Shown: positions 33,908 through 45,899, counted from the first letter of the stretch. The stretch: DNA of 64,000 nt from Moniliella sp. 'wahieum' (GCA_003971905.1 RSEE01000017.1:558001-622000), one strand, 5' to 3'. Numbers and translations: made by a program. Notes: a model not told the origin generated them from the sequence alone.

Positions 33908-36597
33908 ATGTCGACCTTCTTTGCGCGGCAGCAGCAGGTCGCTGCGCTCGACCCCCGCCTCGGCGGCCTGCTCGCCAGCGCCGGCCTCTACAACCTCAAG
34001 GCGCTCATCAAGGCCATCCGCGCCTGCAAGACGCTCGCCGACGAGCGCAGCCTCATCCAGAAGGAGAGCGCCGCCATCCGCGCCGCCTTCCGCGACGAGG
34101 ACTCGTTTGCCCGCCACAACAACATCGCCAAGCTCCTCTACATCTACATGCTCGGCTACCCCGCCCACTTTGGCCAGATCGAGTGTCTGAAGCTCGTCGC
34201 CTCCCCGCGCTTTGCCGACAAGCGCCTCGGCTACCTCGGCATCATGCTCCTGCTCGACGAGAGCACCGAGGTGCTGACGCTGCTCACCAACGGCCTCAAG
34301 AACGACCTCAACCACAGCAACATGTACATCGTTGGCCTTGCCCTCTGCACCTTGGCGACATTGCGTCCAGGAAATGTCGCGCGACCTCAGCCACGAGATC
34401 GAGACGCTGCTCGGCTCGTCGAGCAACGCTACCTGCGCCGCAAGGCTCCTGCTCTAGTGCGCTCCGTGTGGTGCGTAAGGTGCCCGACCTTATTGACCAT
34501 TTCCTGCCCCGCACACGCACCCTCCTCAGCGACAAGAACCACGGCGTGAGCTCTGCGCCGCCACGCTGGCCCTCGCCCTCATTGCGGCGACGAGACGAAT
34601 GCCAGCATGGAAAGTCTCCGCGTGTGCCCCATCTCGTGCGCACGCTCAAGAACCTCGTCACCACGGGCTATTCGCCGGAGCATGACGTCAACGGCATCAC
34701 CGATCCTTTCTTGCAGGTCCAGATTCTGCGTCTCCTTCGCGTGCTTGGCCACGGCGACCGCGTCACTCTGAGCGCATCAACGACATCCTTGCTCAGGTTG
34801 CACCAACACCGAGGCCTCAAAGAACGTCGGAAACGCCATCCTCTACGAGACCGTACGCACTGTGCTCGACATTGATGCAGAAAATGGTTTGCGCGTCATG
34901 GCCATCAACATCCTGGGTAAGTTCCTCAGCAACCGCGACAACAATATCCGCTACGTTGCCCTCAACACCCTCAACAAGGTCGTCTCTATCGACACCAACG
35001 CTGTTCAGCGCCACCGCGCCATCGTCCTCGACTGTCTCCGTGACGGTGACATTTCCATCCGCCGCCGCGCCCTCGAGCTCACCTATGCCCTCATCACTGC
35101 CGCCAATGTGCGTGTGTTGGCGCGCGAGCTTCTCTCTTTCCTCGAGGTGGCCGACAATGAGTTCAAGACTACGCTGACGCTTCAGCTTTGGATTGCTAGT
35201 GTGCGTTTGCACCTAGTGCACGCTGGCATCTCGACACAGCCCTTCGCATGCTTGTCCTTGCTGGCGCTTATGTGCGGGAAGACGTGCTGAGCGGAATGTT
35301 GCGCCTCATTGCTGAGCACACCGAACTGCAGGCCTACGCGTGAAGAAACTGTTTGCTGCCTTACACCGCGACCTGAGCCAAGAGGCTGACCATTGCGGCT
35401 GTCTGGGCTGTGGGCGAGTACGGTGACCTTCTCCTTGCCCCACTTACCAGCGCGGAAGCCCAGGACAAGGACGACGCCGACCTGACCCAGGCCGTGACGG
35501 GAGCGATGGCGGTGGACCTACTGGCTACCCTCCTCGGCTCGCCCTACGCCACAGAAAAAGTTCGACAGTTTGTGCTGGTTGCCCTGGCCAAACTCAGTGT
35601 GCGCCTCCCGGATGGAAGCACTGATGAAGTGGCTCGGATTGAGCGCTGTTGGCCACTTACCGTGCCACCGTCGAGCTCGATGTGCAACAGCGTGCCGTCG
35701 AGCTCTCTGCTCTTCTCCACCTCCCAGCACGATGTGACGACTGCCGTGCTGGAAAGCATGCCGCTGCCGGAGCCACGTCGGGACCCACTTACCGAGTTGG
35801 CCCCAGCGCCTGCCGCTTCTGCTTCTTCTGCTGCTCCTGCCCCAAGCAACGGAGAAAGTAACCTCCTCGATTTGCTGGGGGAAGACACTGCCTCCCCTGC
35901 CCCAGTTGCCGGCAGCTCTGCCCCGGCGGCTGCTACAGCCCAGTCGACCCAAGACCTGCTGTTGGATATCTTTGGTTCGGGACCGTCGGCGCCTGCACCG
36001 GCCCGCAGACCAGCAGCAGCACCAAAGACGACTTGCTCTCCCTCTTTGGTTCCGGCCCCGCTGCTGCTGCTCCGGCTGCCACGCCCGCCCCTACCATAGC
36101 TTCGACTGCTCCTCCAGCGCCCGCGACAATGGATGCGCTCGACCTGCTCGGCTTGGGCGGCACCTCCTCCCACCGCCATGCCCGCGGCCGTGCCCGCGGC
36201 CGTGCCTGCTGCCTGCTCCTACCCCGGCACCAGCTGTGGCGGCAGCTGAGCCTACCGAGTACACTGCGTTCACTGCCGATGGTCTGACCATCACCCTGAC
36301 TCCGCGTGTGGATGCGAACAAGAAGGCAGTGGTGATTGCCGCTCGGTTTACCAATCAGTCCGAAGCGTTGGAGCAGTTGGCGTTCCAAGCGGCGGTGCCG
36401 CGCTCGCAGAAACTGCAGATGCAGCCGTTATCGGCTACTTCGCTTGCTCCTGGAGCCGAGGCGACCAACTGATGCGCGTCCTCGCCCCGGCCGGTGGGAG
36501 CATCAAGCTCCGCCTTCGGATCTCCTTTGCCCGGGCAGGCGAGAACAAGCAACACCAAGTCGACTTTGCTGGGTTTCCCGCTGACTTGCTTGCCTAA
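33908..36597 (+). CDS. APL4: AP-1 clathrin adaptor, gamma subunit (gamma-adaptin)
   Basis: Large subunit of the AP-1 adaptor for trans-Golgi/endosome clathrin vesicles. After an extra 27-residue leader ([18 protein letters not shown]) the classic start appears: [19 protein letters not shown], then [108 protein letters not shown] and [12 protein letters not shown]. The hinge (35830-36170) carries clathrin-box-like LLDLLGED plus [16 protein letters not shown] and LDLLGLGG. The C-terminal ear domain spans about 36240-36597 ([33 protein letters not shown]) and stops at 36595-36597. No intron is needed; about ten one-base frame changes occur. It converges on APC8, 220 bp away. Confidence 0.93.
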
Positions 36598-36817
36598 GAC
36601 CGAATGTACAAATGTACACCCCCATACGCCTGTTCGGTGTGTGGATGTCTATGGCCCTGTGCCCCGCAATCGCATCTGCTTCGTAATCCTCCCACCCCCC
36701 CCACCCTGCTAGATAGATATGTGAGAGAAGAGAAGTATGTGTGTGTTTGGCTCGGGACGCTGGGAGCGACCCTTTGGATCGCTCATTCATCAACGTTCAA
36801 CGTGGACACCCTCTTCA

Positions 36818-38719
36818 TTAGCCCATTCGCACCTGCTTCAACAACTCCTCTGCCTCATCCGACACCTGGTGCCGGCCAAGACGACTTTTTGCAGGTACTC
36901 CCGAGCCAGGGCGAGGTTGCCCCCCCCTCACTGTCGGACGCGGGCTGTAACTCGTGTCGGGCTGCAGCGAGGTAACTGCGTGCGTAGCGAGCCAAGCCAC
37001 CGGGAAGCGTTTCCCCTCTCTCGTCGTCGGCGGGGTGGAGGAGGTGGGCATCAACAAGCGCAACGAGACGAAGGTGCCAACGCAGTGCCTCCTTCCCTCC
37101 GTTCGAGCAGCGCAACAATCCGTTCCACCGCGGCAATCGTCGCTGCCCGGTCGGGGCGGCAGGCCAATTGTCGTTCGTACGCCTCGAGCCTGCGCGGGCT
37201 GCCCTAACTTCTCGTAACACGCGCCCAGCGCGAGCCAGATCCGAGGATCGTACGGACGCACCGCAGCTGCTCGCGCATAATAGTACACCGCATACCCCCA
37301 TGCCTCACTCAACTCGTACACCTGCCCCAGCCCGTGCCACGAACGAAATCGTCCGGGTCCAACGCCAATGCTCGGCGGTACATCTCACTCGCTGCCGGCG
37401 CATTCTTCAGTTCGACGTACTCGTGTCCGAGCAAGACCCAGGCCATTACGCACCCCATGTCCAGCCGCAGCGCACGTTGGAACGCGCAATCGCCCGCGCT
37501 CGGTCCCCACGTGCATTGTGGTAGTTGCCCAGCAACACGCATACCCCAGCATCGCTCGCGGCTAGCGGCGCCAGTCGATCCGCCAGCTGCGCCAGCGTCG
37601 TGCGGTCCCGCAGAAGGTGAAGCGAGTTGCTGTATTCGGCCAGGCCGGCTGTGGCGTACGGATCGTGCGTATATACCTCGGCAAATAGCGCGCACGCCTC
37701 GGCATGGTGCATGGCCGTGTGCGCTGAGAGGCACGGGCGTCAAGAGGTACGTCGAGCCGGGGAAGGCGGTGGAGAGCACATCTTGCCGTCGGCAGTCGCC
37801 TCCTCGTCCCGAGCATGCGTGCGCAAGTGCATCTCGACAAAAAACGTCGTCATAAACGAGGGAGGTAACCAGTCCGCAATGTCGGCCAAGTCAAAGGTAG
37901 AAGGCGTGAGACAGGTACTGAGCTCGCGCCAGGCAGACCAGTTGTACGGCACGAGACGGAGAGAACGAACGAGGCAATCGGCCGCTTCGGCCGACTTGTT
38001 CAGCCGAGCAAAGAGTGTGCCCTTGAGGTACAGCAGGTACCCATCGGTAGGCTTGACCAGCTCCGCGAGCAACGGCAGAAGTTGTCCGTCTGGACCGGGT
38101 GCCTGGCCAGGCAGATGGGGCAGGATACGTTGGCTATCGAGCCGCGCGCGCTCGGCCAAAAGGAAACGGCTGTACAGACTTAGAAAATCCGCGCGCGCAT
38201 CCCCACGCACACGCTCCAACATCTCCGCGCACCGCTCCAGCTGCGCCAAGCCAAAACTCAGCCGCGCAGCACGGAATATCGCCTGCGTAGCAGGATCGCT
38301 ATCCGACCCCGACACGCCAGAGGAGGCCGACAAGGGCGGCGGGAGAGTGCGCGCCGAGGCCGACGCGTCAAAGTGCACCCTCGGGCGGGCAGAGGGCCGG
38401 GCGGACGGGCAGGGGTGGAGGCAGTGGGAGCACAGGGGGTGTGGGCAGTGGAAAGACTGGTATCGGTGTCGGCGTCGGCGTCGGGCACGGGCACGGGGGG
38501 CGAGGCAAGGGGACCTGCCGCCGAAGCCGACGCCGAAACCGAGGCTGAAGCCGAAGCCGATGCTGGAGCGGCGTTCAGCGCACAGATGGCCATCTCCTGC
38601 GCCCACGCGGCGGCGTGGAGCAGCCCGCGCGCATCCAGCTCATTCGCGGCATCGGACAGGAGCGCGAACGCGTTGCTGCCGTCGGGCCAGTCTGACTCAA
38701 ACGCGAGCACGTCCGCCAT
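36818..38719 (-). CDS. CDC23: Anaphase-promoting complex subunit 8 (Cdc23)
   Basis: TPR scaffold subunit of the APC/C ubiquitin ligase that drives mitotic exit. Start MADVLAFESDWPDG at 38719, only 4 nt behind a 13-C leader tract. An Ala/Ser-Asp-rich insert (SASASASVSASASA, DADADTDTS) splits the N-terminal part. Then comes a TPR run: AIFRAARLSFGLAQLERCAEML, LSLYSRFLLAERARL, LLYLKGTLFARLNKSAEAADC, YNWSAWRELSTCL, YATAGLAEYSNSLHLL, CVMAWVLLGHEYVELKNAPAA, MYRRALALDPDDF, and the APC8 hallmark YELSEAWGYAVYYYARA with RPYDPRIWLALGACYEKLGQ. Stop at 36818-36820 after LLKQVRMG. Several one-base frame changes are present (near 37345, 37495 and 37745). Confidence 0.88.
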
Positions 38720-38934
38720 TGGAGGGGGGGGGGGGGCAGTGCGCGTGTGATGGAGGTGGTGGTGGGGCGGCAAAAAGAATTGCACAACCAACTATATTAA
38801 TTTGGCGCGCTATGGAAGATCAACACGCAGATCATGTGGACTGGACTGCCTGGCTTTTTTTTGGCCCGCAAGCGAGGATGGATGGATGGGTATGGGTGAA
38901 CTTTTGGGGCGGCAAGCGAGCGCTTCTACATCGT

Positions 38935-41900
38935 CTACGGCTCGGCCGAGCGGGACGCCAGCGCGGCCACCGCATCGTCGCTCGTCTCGGTCACGGTGGC
39001 CAGGGCGGCGTGCTGCTCGGTGGTGAGCTGGGCCAGCAACGCCTCGCCGTTCCCCGGCAGCGTCCCGAGCCACGCGCGGAACAAGTCGTAGACCCGGTGC
39101 TTGCTCAACGGCGACTCGAACACAGCATCGTCGTCGTCCAAATCCTCATCCTCGTCCTCGTCCTCGCCGTCATCGTCAAAGCCACCTGCCGCGCCCTCTG
39201 GCACTACTGCGCCCGCCTCAGCGGCCGCACGACGCGCTTCCTTCGCTTGCCGCTTCTCCGCCGCGCGACCAGCACGTCGTACAGCGCATTCGACTCGTCC
39301 TGTACGTCCTCATCGTCCGCCACGTCGCTCTCAGCCTCCTCGGGAAGGGACTGCGTATCCTCCTCTTCCTCGTCAAGCCAGTGGTCAGTGCCTTGGCCCG
39401 GGCAAGCGCCTGCGGGTACTGCGAAAGCAAGTGCACCGTCGCTCCCAACAACGCTGGTGCGCGCTTTGCACCGCCGCCCCACTGCCCCGCTCGAGAGGAG
39501 CGCCAAGAAGGCCAAGGCGCCAACTAGCATCTCGTGCGGCCGCTTGGCTCGGCTCACGCCGGCAACAGCGCATCCAACACTGCCCCCGTCGTTTCCCCTA
39601 ACAAGGACAGGGCCAAGGTGGCATTGTAGATGAACGTGTCGAGCAGCGCTGTGTCGGCCCAACGGCGCTTGGAGCGTGCTGTCGTAGGTTGCAACACAGC
39701 TGTGGCCGCGGGCTGGAGGAACGTGGCCAAGGCCTCGTCCCATTCCCCGGGCATGTTGAGCAAGGCTACATCGGCCAATTTGAATGCAGCGGCCAGCTCA
39801 TCGTCGTCCGCGTCACGCTGCCACTGGTGGGCGTACACCTGTAGCAGACCTGCTTGTACGCCGGCGTGGCCACCAGGACCTCCTTCCCGTACGAAATGAA
39901 GTTGTCCAGCGTGCCCACCATCTCCCCCACGTAGTCTCCTGCCCACGTCAGCAGCGCCTGCGTCATCAGCTCGTACACCTTCCATAGCGAGGGCGAAATG
40001 CGCTGCTGGTGGAACGTAAGCAGATCCAACAGATCAAATAGGTCATCTAGCATTTCCGTCTGCTCCTTTTCCAGAATCACTAAGATGGCCGGCAAGACGG
40101 TCGCCTCAAGCTGGGCCATCAAGTCCTTGTCCCCCTCGGCAGCCGAGACCAACTGATAAAGCGTACTGAGATGCGCGATCGCCGCATACATCGCATCGTG
40201 CGCCCCGGCCGGTACCGCAGCCAAGTCCCCCGTCTGCTCGGCCACGTGCGCCGCCTCGGCCACTTGGCCCACAAGTCGAACGAGACTCTCGCACAGCTGG
40301 CTGGCCAACTGCACCGCCGCCGGCCGCAGTTGGACAGAAACGTACGGACCAACTTCTCCTGCGTGCGTAGCAGTACATCCAACCCCGTCTCGTCACTAAG
40401 AAGTAGCAGTGTGCATCAGCCGCGCCGCGTGCGGCGCACACGCCGCATGCACAGGCTCGTGCCGCACCAACTGGCCCACCGTCGCTCCCGCTTGCACTCG
40501 TACGGGCAACGGACGCTCTTCCAGCAGACACGCCAGCACTCCTTCAAACGCTGATTGAAGCGTCGGTACCGTCCATACCAAGCCAGCCTGGTCCAAGCTC
40601 TTGATCACTTCGCACGCGCGGAACTGCAACACGCTTCGCCCGCCAGATGCGGCAGGACATAGGACGTGACGAACTGGTCTACCTCGGGTCCCGTGGTGGG
40701 ATCATGGATCATGGTAGTCCGCATGGCCGATACCATCCGCAGAGCACCTTCTTTTTCCCGCGAAGAAGTAGAGGTGGAGAGAACGTGCTGGACAAATTGA
40801 ACCAGCGGGAGGAAGCTGCTGGCTTTCCGACGGCCGGCCACCGCCTCGACCAACTCGACTGCGACACTGACTGGGTTGCCAAATACTTCGATCGGATCCA
40901 TCTGGGCACGGATAAACTCGGTAGGCTCGTGCTCGAACGTGGTTTGGTCCTCGTCGGTATAGCACAGGGTAGGGAAAGCAAATCGTTCAATAAGAACTTG
41001 GACATGGGGCTTAAGAAGTGCCCAGAGCGCCTTGGTCTTGATGCTGGCCAAGAGGAACTTGAAGATGGCAAAGTGGGCGTAGCGGCTCAAGAAGGCCCCT
41101 GCTACAGCACGTTCAGTTTGGCCTAGGTAGGCCTCCAAGATGCGCGGGGCACAGTGGGTGAGGAACTGGGTGGCAAACGGTTGGTACTGCTTCTTGTCGG
41201 AAGGCAAGTGAGCCGGATTGCCATAAGACAAGAAGAGTTTGTTCAGCGCTACATACGCCCACTTTTTCGCTTTCCACCACGGCTGCCGGGCGCGCTCGTC
41301 CCGGTCCTCTTGGTCCTCGGCAGGCGCAGTGGCAGAGGGCACGTCGGCAGCAACGGTGGGAAGAAGTACCGTGTCGATCCAGAGCGACAGGGCGTCAGCC
41401 GTCTGGAGCGAAGGCACAAGCTGCGTCGAAAGCGATCGGGCATACGTCTTGTTGATCACATGCAGCAGCGCACCTACCTCGTCGCTCCCGACGGCCGGGT
41501 GGGACAACAAGGTCTGCGCCCGCTGCGAGCTGGGGAAAGGCCTGGGCGACGAGCGGGTCGAGCATGTTGTGCTCATCGCGCCAGCGCAGCGACTGCACCA
41601 CCACCAGCAGGGCACGCGCACCGGCGGCAACCTGGGCCTCGTCGGTGCTGGTGAGGGAAGAGCCGATCCAGGGCAGGAGCTGGGGCCAGTGCTGCGGGAA
41701 GTCGGCGGAAACGATGGTGAGGAGGATGGTGGTGGCATGGACACGCAGCATAGGCGGGAGCACAGCCAAGGCGGGAGAAGCAGGCTACGCATCTCGGCCT
41801 TGTCGGCATCGGACAGGGCGGAGGAGGCGGCGCGGGCAGGCCAGGCGCGACGGATGCGGTTCTTGGTCCAGATGGCGGCGGCCTGGCGCGCAGGCAGGGG

Positions 41901-42053
41901 AGCGTCCTCGGCCACGACGAGGCGCCAGACGGCGGGCAGGACGGCGGGCTGGGCGTCGAGGGCGCGCAAGTCGAGCTCGGCCTGGATGCGCTGGTTGGGG
42001 TCGGAGGCGACGGAGCCGCTGAAGAGCGCGAGCAGAGCGGCAGCAGACGCCAT
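38935..42053 (-). CDS. Importin-7/8-type karyopherin beta (Nmd5/Sxm1 family)
   Basis: Nuclear import receptor with HEAT repeats and an importin-beta N-terminal (Ran-binding) domain: LLALFSGSVASDPNQRIQAE, then LPARQAAAIWTKNRIRRAW. Middle repeats include ADFPQHWPQLLPWI, WWKAKKWAYVALNKLFLSYG, THCAPRILEAYL, SRYAHFAIFKFLLASI, PTLCYTDEDQTTFEHEPTE (the family's 'DE.D...DP.EF' region) and RMVSAMRTTMIHDP. The later part reads RACEVIKSLDQAGLVW, EMLDDLFDLLDLLTFHQQRISP and LWKVYELMTQALL. Near the C-terminus lies an acidic stretch (DDDGEDEDEDEDLDDDD) typical of importin-7/8, then FESPLSKHRVYDLFRAW. It has 13 Cs in the leader 13 nt before the ATG, and several one-base frame changes. It lies in tandem upstream of APC8. 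Confidence 0.88.
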
Positions 42054-42692
42054 CGCGGGTGTGGATGGGGGGGGGGGGGAGGGTTGGAGGAAGGTGTGTA
42101 GGCGGCCGAAGAAGATGGCCAAAAAATTTGTTTTCCTGTTAGTTGTGCTAGCCGCGCGCCACCCACCCATCACCCACCAGCACATCACCCATGACATGCA
42201 GCTTCAACTTTCAACTGCGCCCGACCGCATGCCATTTCAAGTGTAAGGTCACGTGTGCTGTCCATTGCGCATCACCCGGCCGTCGCCGTCCGAACAGCGG
42301 CGACGGCCGGGACGCGCCGGGTAGCCCACTGGAAGCTGGATGGGCAGCTGGGCCGAGGCACGGCCGCCGGGTGGGATCGGAGGCGAGATGGGCCGAGTGC
42401 ACACAACATCGGAGGCCGTCGGGGCCAGGCAGCATGCATCAGGCCTCAGGCCAATCATTAATCAGCCGACCCGCTGCCCGTGGCTTTTGAACCGATTCAG
42501 GCGGACAGCGCAGAGACAGTCACCCATCCCAGCGAAGAGTGGGACGAGTTAAAAGTTAAATGAGGCTCACTTTGGTCCCCAGCAGGAGGTTGTCGCTCTG
42601 CCTTTGGTATATATAGCACTCCGCCTCTCCATCAGCCCTCGCACCAACACCAGCCCCTTCATCCCTCCCACCCGTCCCCCCTCTCCGACGCC
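42054..42692. promoter_or_regulatory. Divergent promoter region, importin / small ORF
   Basis: 639 bp between divergent ATGs. On the right a TATATATA box (42608-42615) lies 78 bp before the ATG at 42693, followed by a C-rich leader. On the left the importin leader has its 13-C tract (G-run at 42067-42079). No other coding content is seen. Confidence 0.5.
42608..42615 (+). promoter_or_regulatory. TATA box of the small ORF at 42693
   Basis: TATATATA followed by AGCACTCC and a C/T-rich leader, 78 bp upstream of the ATG. It is the clearest canonical TATA box in the window. Confidence 0.6.
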
Positions 42693-42943
42693 ATGCCCCT
42701 GTCTACCGCCTCCATCGCCGCCGCCTCCACCGCAGCTGGTGCTGCTGCCCCCACCGAGAACATCGCCCCCGTCCAAGCGCGCCTGACGACCTGGTGCGTG
42801 TCGGCGTTGCTCGGCATGGCCGAGGCCTATTCCGTCCTCCTCCTCTCCCAGCCAACACCCCGCTGGAAAAGGACGAGCTGGAGGAAACCCATTCCCACTG
42901 GTACGCCCTCCGGCACCACGAGCACTTGGCTTTGGCCATGTAG
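42693..42943 (+). CDS. Small protein of unknown function (about 83 aa)
   Basis: Starts MPLSTASIAAASTAAGAA, an Ala/Ser-rich segment. A helix VQARLTTWCVSALLGMAEAYSVLLLS follows in the same frame. After a one-base frame change comes a charged helical tail TPLEKDELEETHSHWY, ALRHHEHLALAM, stop 42941-42943. The hydrophobic stretch could be a single membrane or amphipathic helix; the tail is acidic and His-rich. The strong TATA box and short leader argue for real, perhaps high, expression. Alternatively the GTACGC at 42901 is a splice donor and the protein continues downstream. I do not recognise a family. Confidence 0.45.
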
Positions 42944-44519
42944 CATGACTATGGCTGCTGTGCACACGCCATCGTTGGCTGGGTGTCTGCCTTGTTTGCC
43001 TGCGCTTTGCAACTCCCGCCCTCGCATTGAACCAGTGCAGCCTGCAATCTGGAATCCTCAGTCTCCCCCTTTTTCTCACGTTGCCGTTTGACTTTTGCCC
43101 TCAGGGGCTGAACAGAGCGATGGCTTTTTTGTCCTCTTCCGCTACTCCCGCAGCCCACATCGATTATTCCCGCTTTTACCGTCCCCACCTCCCCACGCTT
43201 TTCCCGCACCCCGCACCCCCACTCCGCTTCCCGCTTCCTGGTCCCCACACGCTCCGGTTTTTGCTGTGTCCCCCACCTCGTTTCGCCCAGTCAGGAGGCG
43301 CACGTCTTTCTTGTCTTTTTGCCGCACAACTCTCACGATTCACGACGCACGACGCACGAGCACGATTTTTACGATGTCGGCCGTACTTTTCCTTCTTCCT
43401 CTCTTGCAAATGGTTCAATCCTCCTCTTATGCCGTTCCGCTTTCCTAGTTGAACGGCCTGGCTCCATTCTCTGCAATCCTTCCCCCCGACATATCTCTGT
43501 CTTGAACACACTTGATGCTCCCCCGTTCTTTCGTGTCCCGCCTTGCTCTCTCTGGTTAACCATTCACAACCCTCCCCGTCTGTCTTGCATCGGACATCAT
43601 TGAATTTGACTCTCTCGCCATTTCAAGTTACGCTGGGGAAGGATGGAGCATACCGAGAGCAGAGATAGCAAAGGAATGAAGTCCATTTTTTGTCCCACCT
43701 TAGTACTACTAGTCAGTGGGTAGGGTCGCCGGGACCCTTGCCCGTCTGGGCAACCCCCTCATCCGCATCAACATTCAGTCATCAGCTCTTGTGGCTTTCC
43801 AGTTTCCGCTTGATCAACCATCCATTTTGTCGTAACGCCTAGCAGTATTATTCACAGTCTCCTCTCCGTAGTGTGGAGATCCCACTGCGATTCTATGCGA
43901 GAATCGATTTTTTGTTTCACAGTGTGGCATGACCAGACCAATCTTATCATTGCTTGTGTTTTACCTTCCCAATCATGCTCCTAGAGGGCAACGGACTATA
44001 CTATACATACGACGTAGTCGGGTCATGTGAGACATTTCTACCAAGTAGCACCGCCATCAATCGTTTCTTCTTATTCATTCTCGCATTGCTGCGGTCGTCA
44101 GGACCCCACCTTGTCTGGCGGCCGCATTCTCTGCAGCCAACGGGCCAGTGTTGGCGATCCCACGAGGGGGATACGGTCTACTCTTCGGTTTGTCTTGAGG
44201 GAAAAAAAGGAGCCGAGACGGCAGGGACAAACGGTAAAGGTCGGTCGGTCGTGGTGGTTGGTGGATTGGTAATAGGAGGTACGTAGTCGAATCACGTCAC
44301 GTTTCGAAAACGTCATAGAGGACCATCGTTTTTTCTTCGTTATTCGTCGTTCGCGTCGCTGCGGGCTGGCGTACAAAGGCCCAGCGGCGATCCCTCGGGT
44401 CTACGCTTTGGATTGTCTTGAGGAAAGAAAAAAAGGAGACGGCAGATTCAAACAAAGGCAAGGTCGGTCGGTAGGCCGGGATAGGTATGGGTAGAAGAGG
44501 AATAGGCCATTTTTCTTGG
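42944..44519. other. 1.6 kb region without a supported gene
   Basis: Pyrimidine-rich sequence (43060-43600) with CACGACGCACGACGCACGAGCACG simple repeats near 43345, then lower-GC sequence. Open frames on both strands have no protein-like pattern. The right part contains a diverged tandem duplication (44012-44250 and 44281-44472) that reaches the 3' end of the next minus-strand gene. Confidence 0.45.
44012..44472. repeat. Diverged tandem duplication (two units of about 200-240 bp)
   Basis: Unit A (44012-44250) and unit B (44281-44472) share, in the same order: ACGTAGTCG at the left, CCATC.ATCGTTTCTTC, TTATTC.TTC, GCTGCGG, CCAG..GGCGATCC, GGTCTAC.CTT, TTGTCTTGAGG, a run of about 7 As with GGAG, GACGGCAG, CAAA, and GGTCGGTCGGT at the right. 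Unit B is shorter by internal deletions. Confidence 0.75.
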
Positions 44520-45899
44520 TTACTTGGTCGACTTGCTGCCGTCGTCCGGCGGACGGGCCGGCGGGACAAAGCAGCCAACCTCGTCTTTGAGCATTGCCAG
44601 AACTTCCCGTTGGCGATACTCGGGCGACTGGCCCAAATCTCTCTGTATGCAGTACAACCAGTAGCAGTACAAATGGCCCTTGTAGCGGATGCCATCCATC
44701 CTTTCCCAGAGCCTGACCTTCTCTTGGCCTCAATCTCGCCGTCCTGAGGGCCGTCCTGAGGGCAGTACGGTTCATTCAGTCGCCGATTCTTCTCGCTTTT
44801 AAGAAAGGTCGAGGTTGGATTGCGCAGCCACGCTAACATCAATGCCTTCATCTCTGGGTCGCTTTGGAACATCGCTTCCTGCTCCAACAATTGGGTACAC
44901 ACGGGTCGGATGCGCATCAGCAGCTCATCCAGCTCCGCCAAGGCAGTGCGACACGAAGCCCCGGCTCCATATGGCTGTACCACGTTCTGGACACCACGCA
45001 GGGCACAGGGGTGTGTAGAGAGAGAGAGAGAGGGAGGGAGGGAGGCCGGTTTCTTCGGTCAGTGGTGCTCTGTGGGATTCGTCTCCCAACACAAGTGTGA
45101 GGGGGAAAAAGACAAGAGAAAAGAGAAGCGGGGTGCTCATACGCACTGGTACATTTGGTTTAGTTCGCGGATCCGCTCCAGTTGGGTCTGGGTGGTAATC
45201 GTCTTGGACACTGCCGCGTCGCGCAGCATCTTGAACTCGTCCTCCAACTGATTCCGCTTAGGGCCCCGACGAGACTCAACGTCGTCCTCGTCGTCGTCGC
45301 CTTGCACCGGAGGGACCGGCGGCCACTGCTTGTGCACCAGCACTCTCGTCGCCGACACCTCTTCGATCGCCGCAATGCTGGTGAGGGGGGCAAAGTTGAA
45401 GGAAGCGCGATGGCGATTGGACTGCCGTAGGAGCGCAGCGAGCTCGGCACGCAGCTTGTCGCGCTCTTGGGTCATGTGCGCATTGCGCGCAGCCAGATCG
45501 GTGCGGTACTGCTCCTCATTCTGGCCCAGCTCCTGGATGGTGTTGGCCCAGGGTGACGAGCGTGTGGGCAGGGATGCAACCGGGCGAGGTGGCGGCGGCG
45601 TGGATCGAGGCGGTGAGAAGGGCGTTGGACGACGAGGAGAGGGCGGCTTGGGAGAAGGCAGGCACGCCGCAGAGCAGGTCTTGGTACACGCGCAGCGGGC
45701 TGTCGTCGGGCAGGACGAGGTGGGCCAGGTCGGTGGTGCCGAGCCAGGCGAGCAGCTGCTCGTGCACGCCAGAGGTGGTGGTGGCGGTGAGCAGCGGTTT
45801 GTCTTGCGGGTGGAGCTCGGCGATCGCGAGGAGCATGTCGGTCGGCAGCAGCTTCAACACCGCCTGTTGATGGGCCGAAGAGCGCATGATCACAACCAT
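44520..45899 (-). CDS. Unrecognised coiled-coil protein (about 405 aa)
   Basis: Exons 45899-45143 and 44986-44520 join in phase across a 156-nt intron (GTATGAG...CCAG). The helical N-terminal half has LKLLPTDMLLAIAELHP, HEQLLAWLGTTDLAHLVL and LRVYQDLLCGVPAFSQAAL. After a frame change comes a coiled coil: ELGQNEEQYRTDLAARNAH, MTQERDKLRAELAALLRQ. Then an acidic stretch DDDEDDVESRRG and QLERIRELNQMYQC. The second exon is ELDELLMRIRPVCTQLL, PEMKALMLAWLRNP and a well-ordered C-terminus GHLYCYWLYCIQRDLGQSP, REVLAMLKDEVGCFVPP, ending at 44520-44522. A TATATA lies about 45 bp upstream. It could be a complex scaffold (kinetochore, nuclear pore or dynactin-like), but no family is recognised. Confidence 0.6.

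Noticed and set aside
37627-39633. 668-codon open frame on the plus strand
   Set aside because: It lies antisense to APC8 and importin, is Arg/Ala/Ser-rich from GC bias, and has no motif; the minus-strand proteins are clearly conserved.
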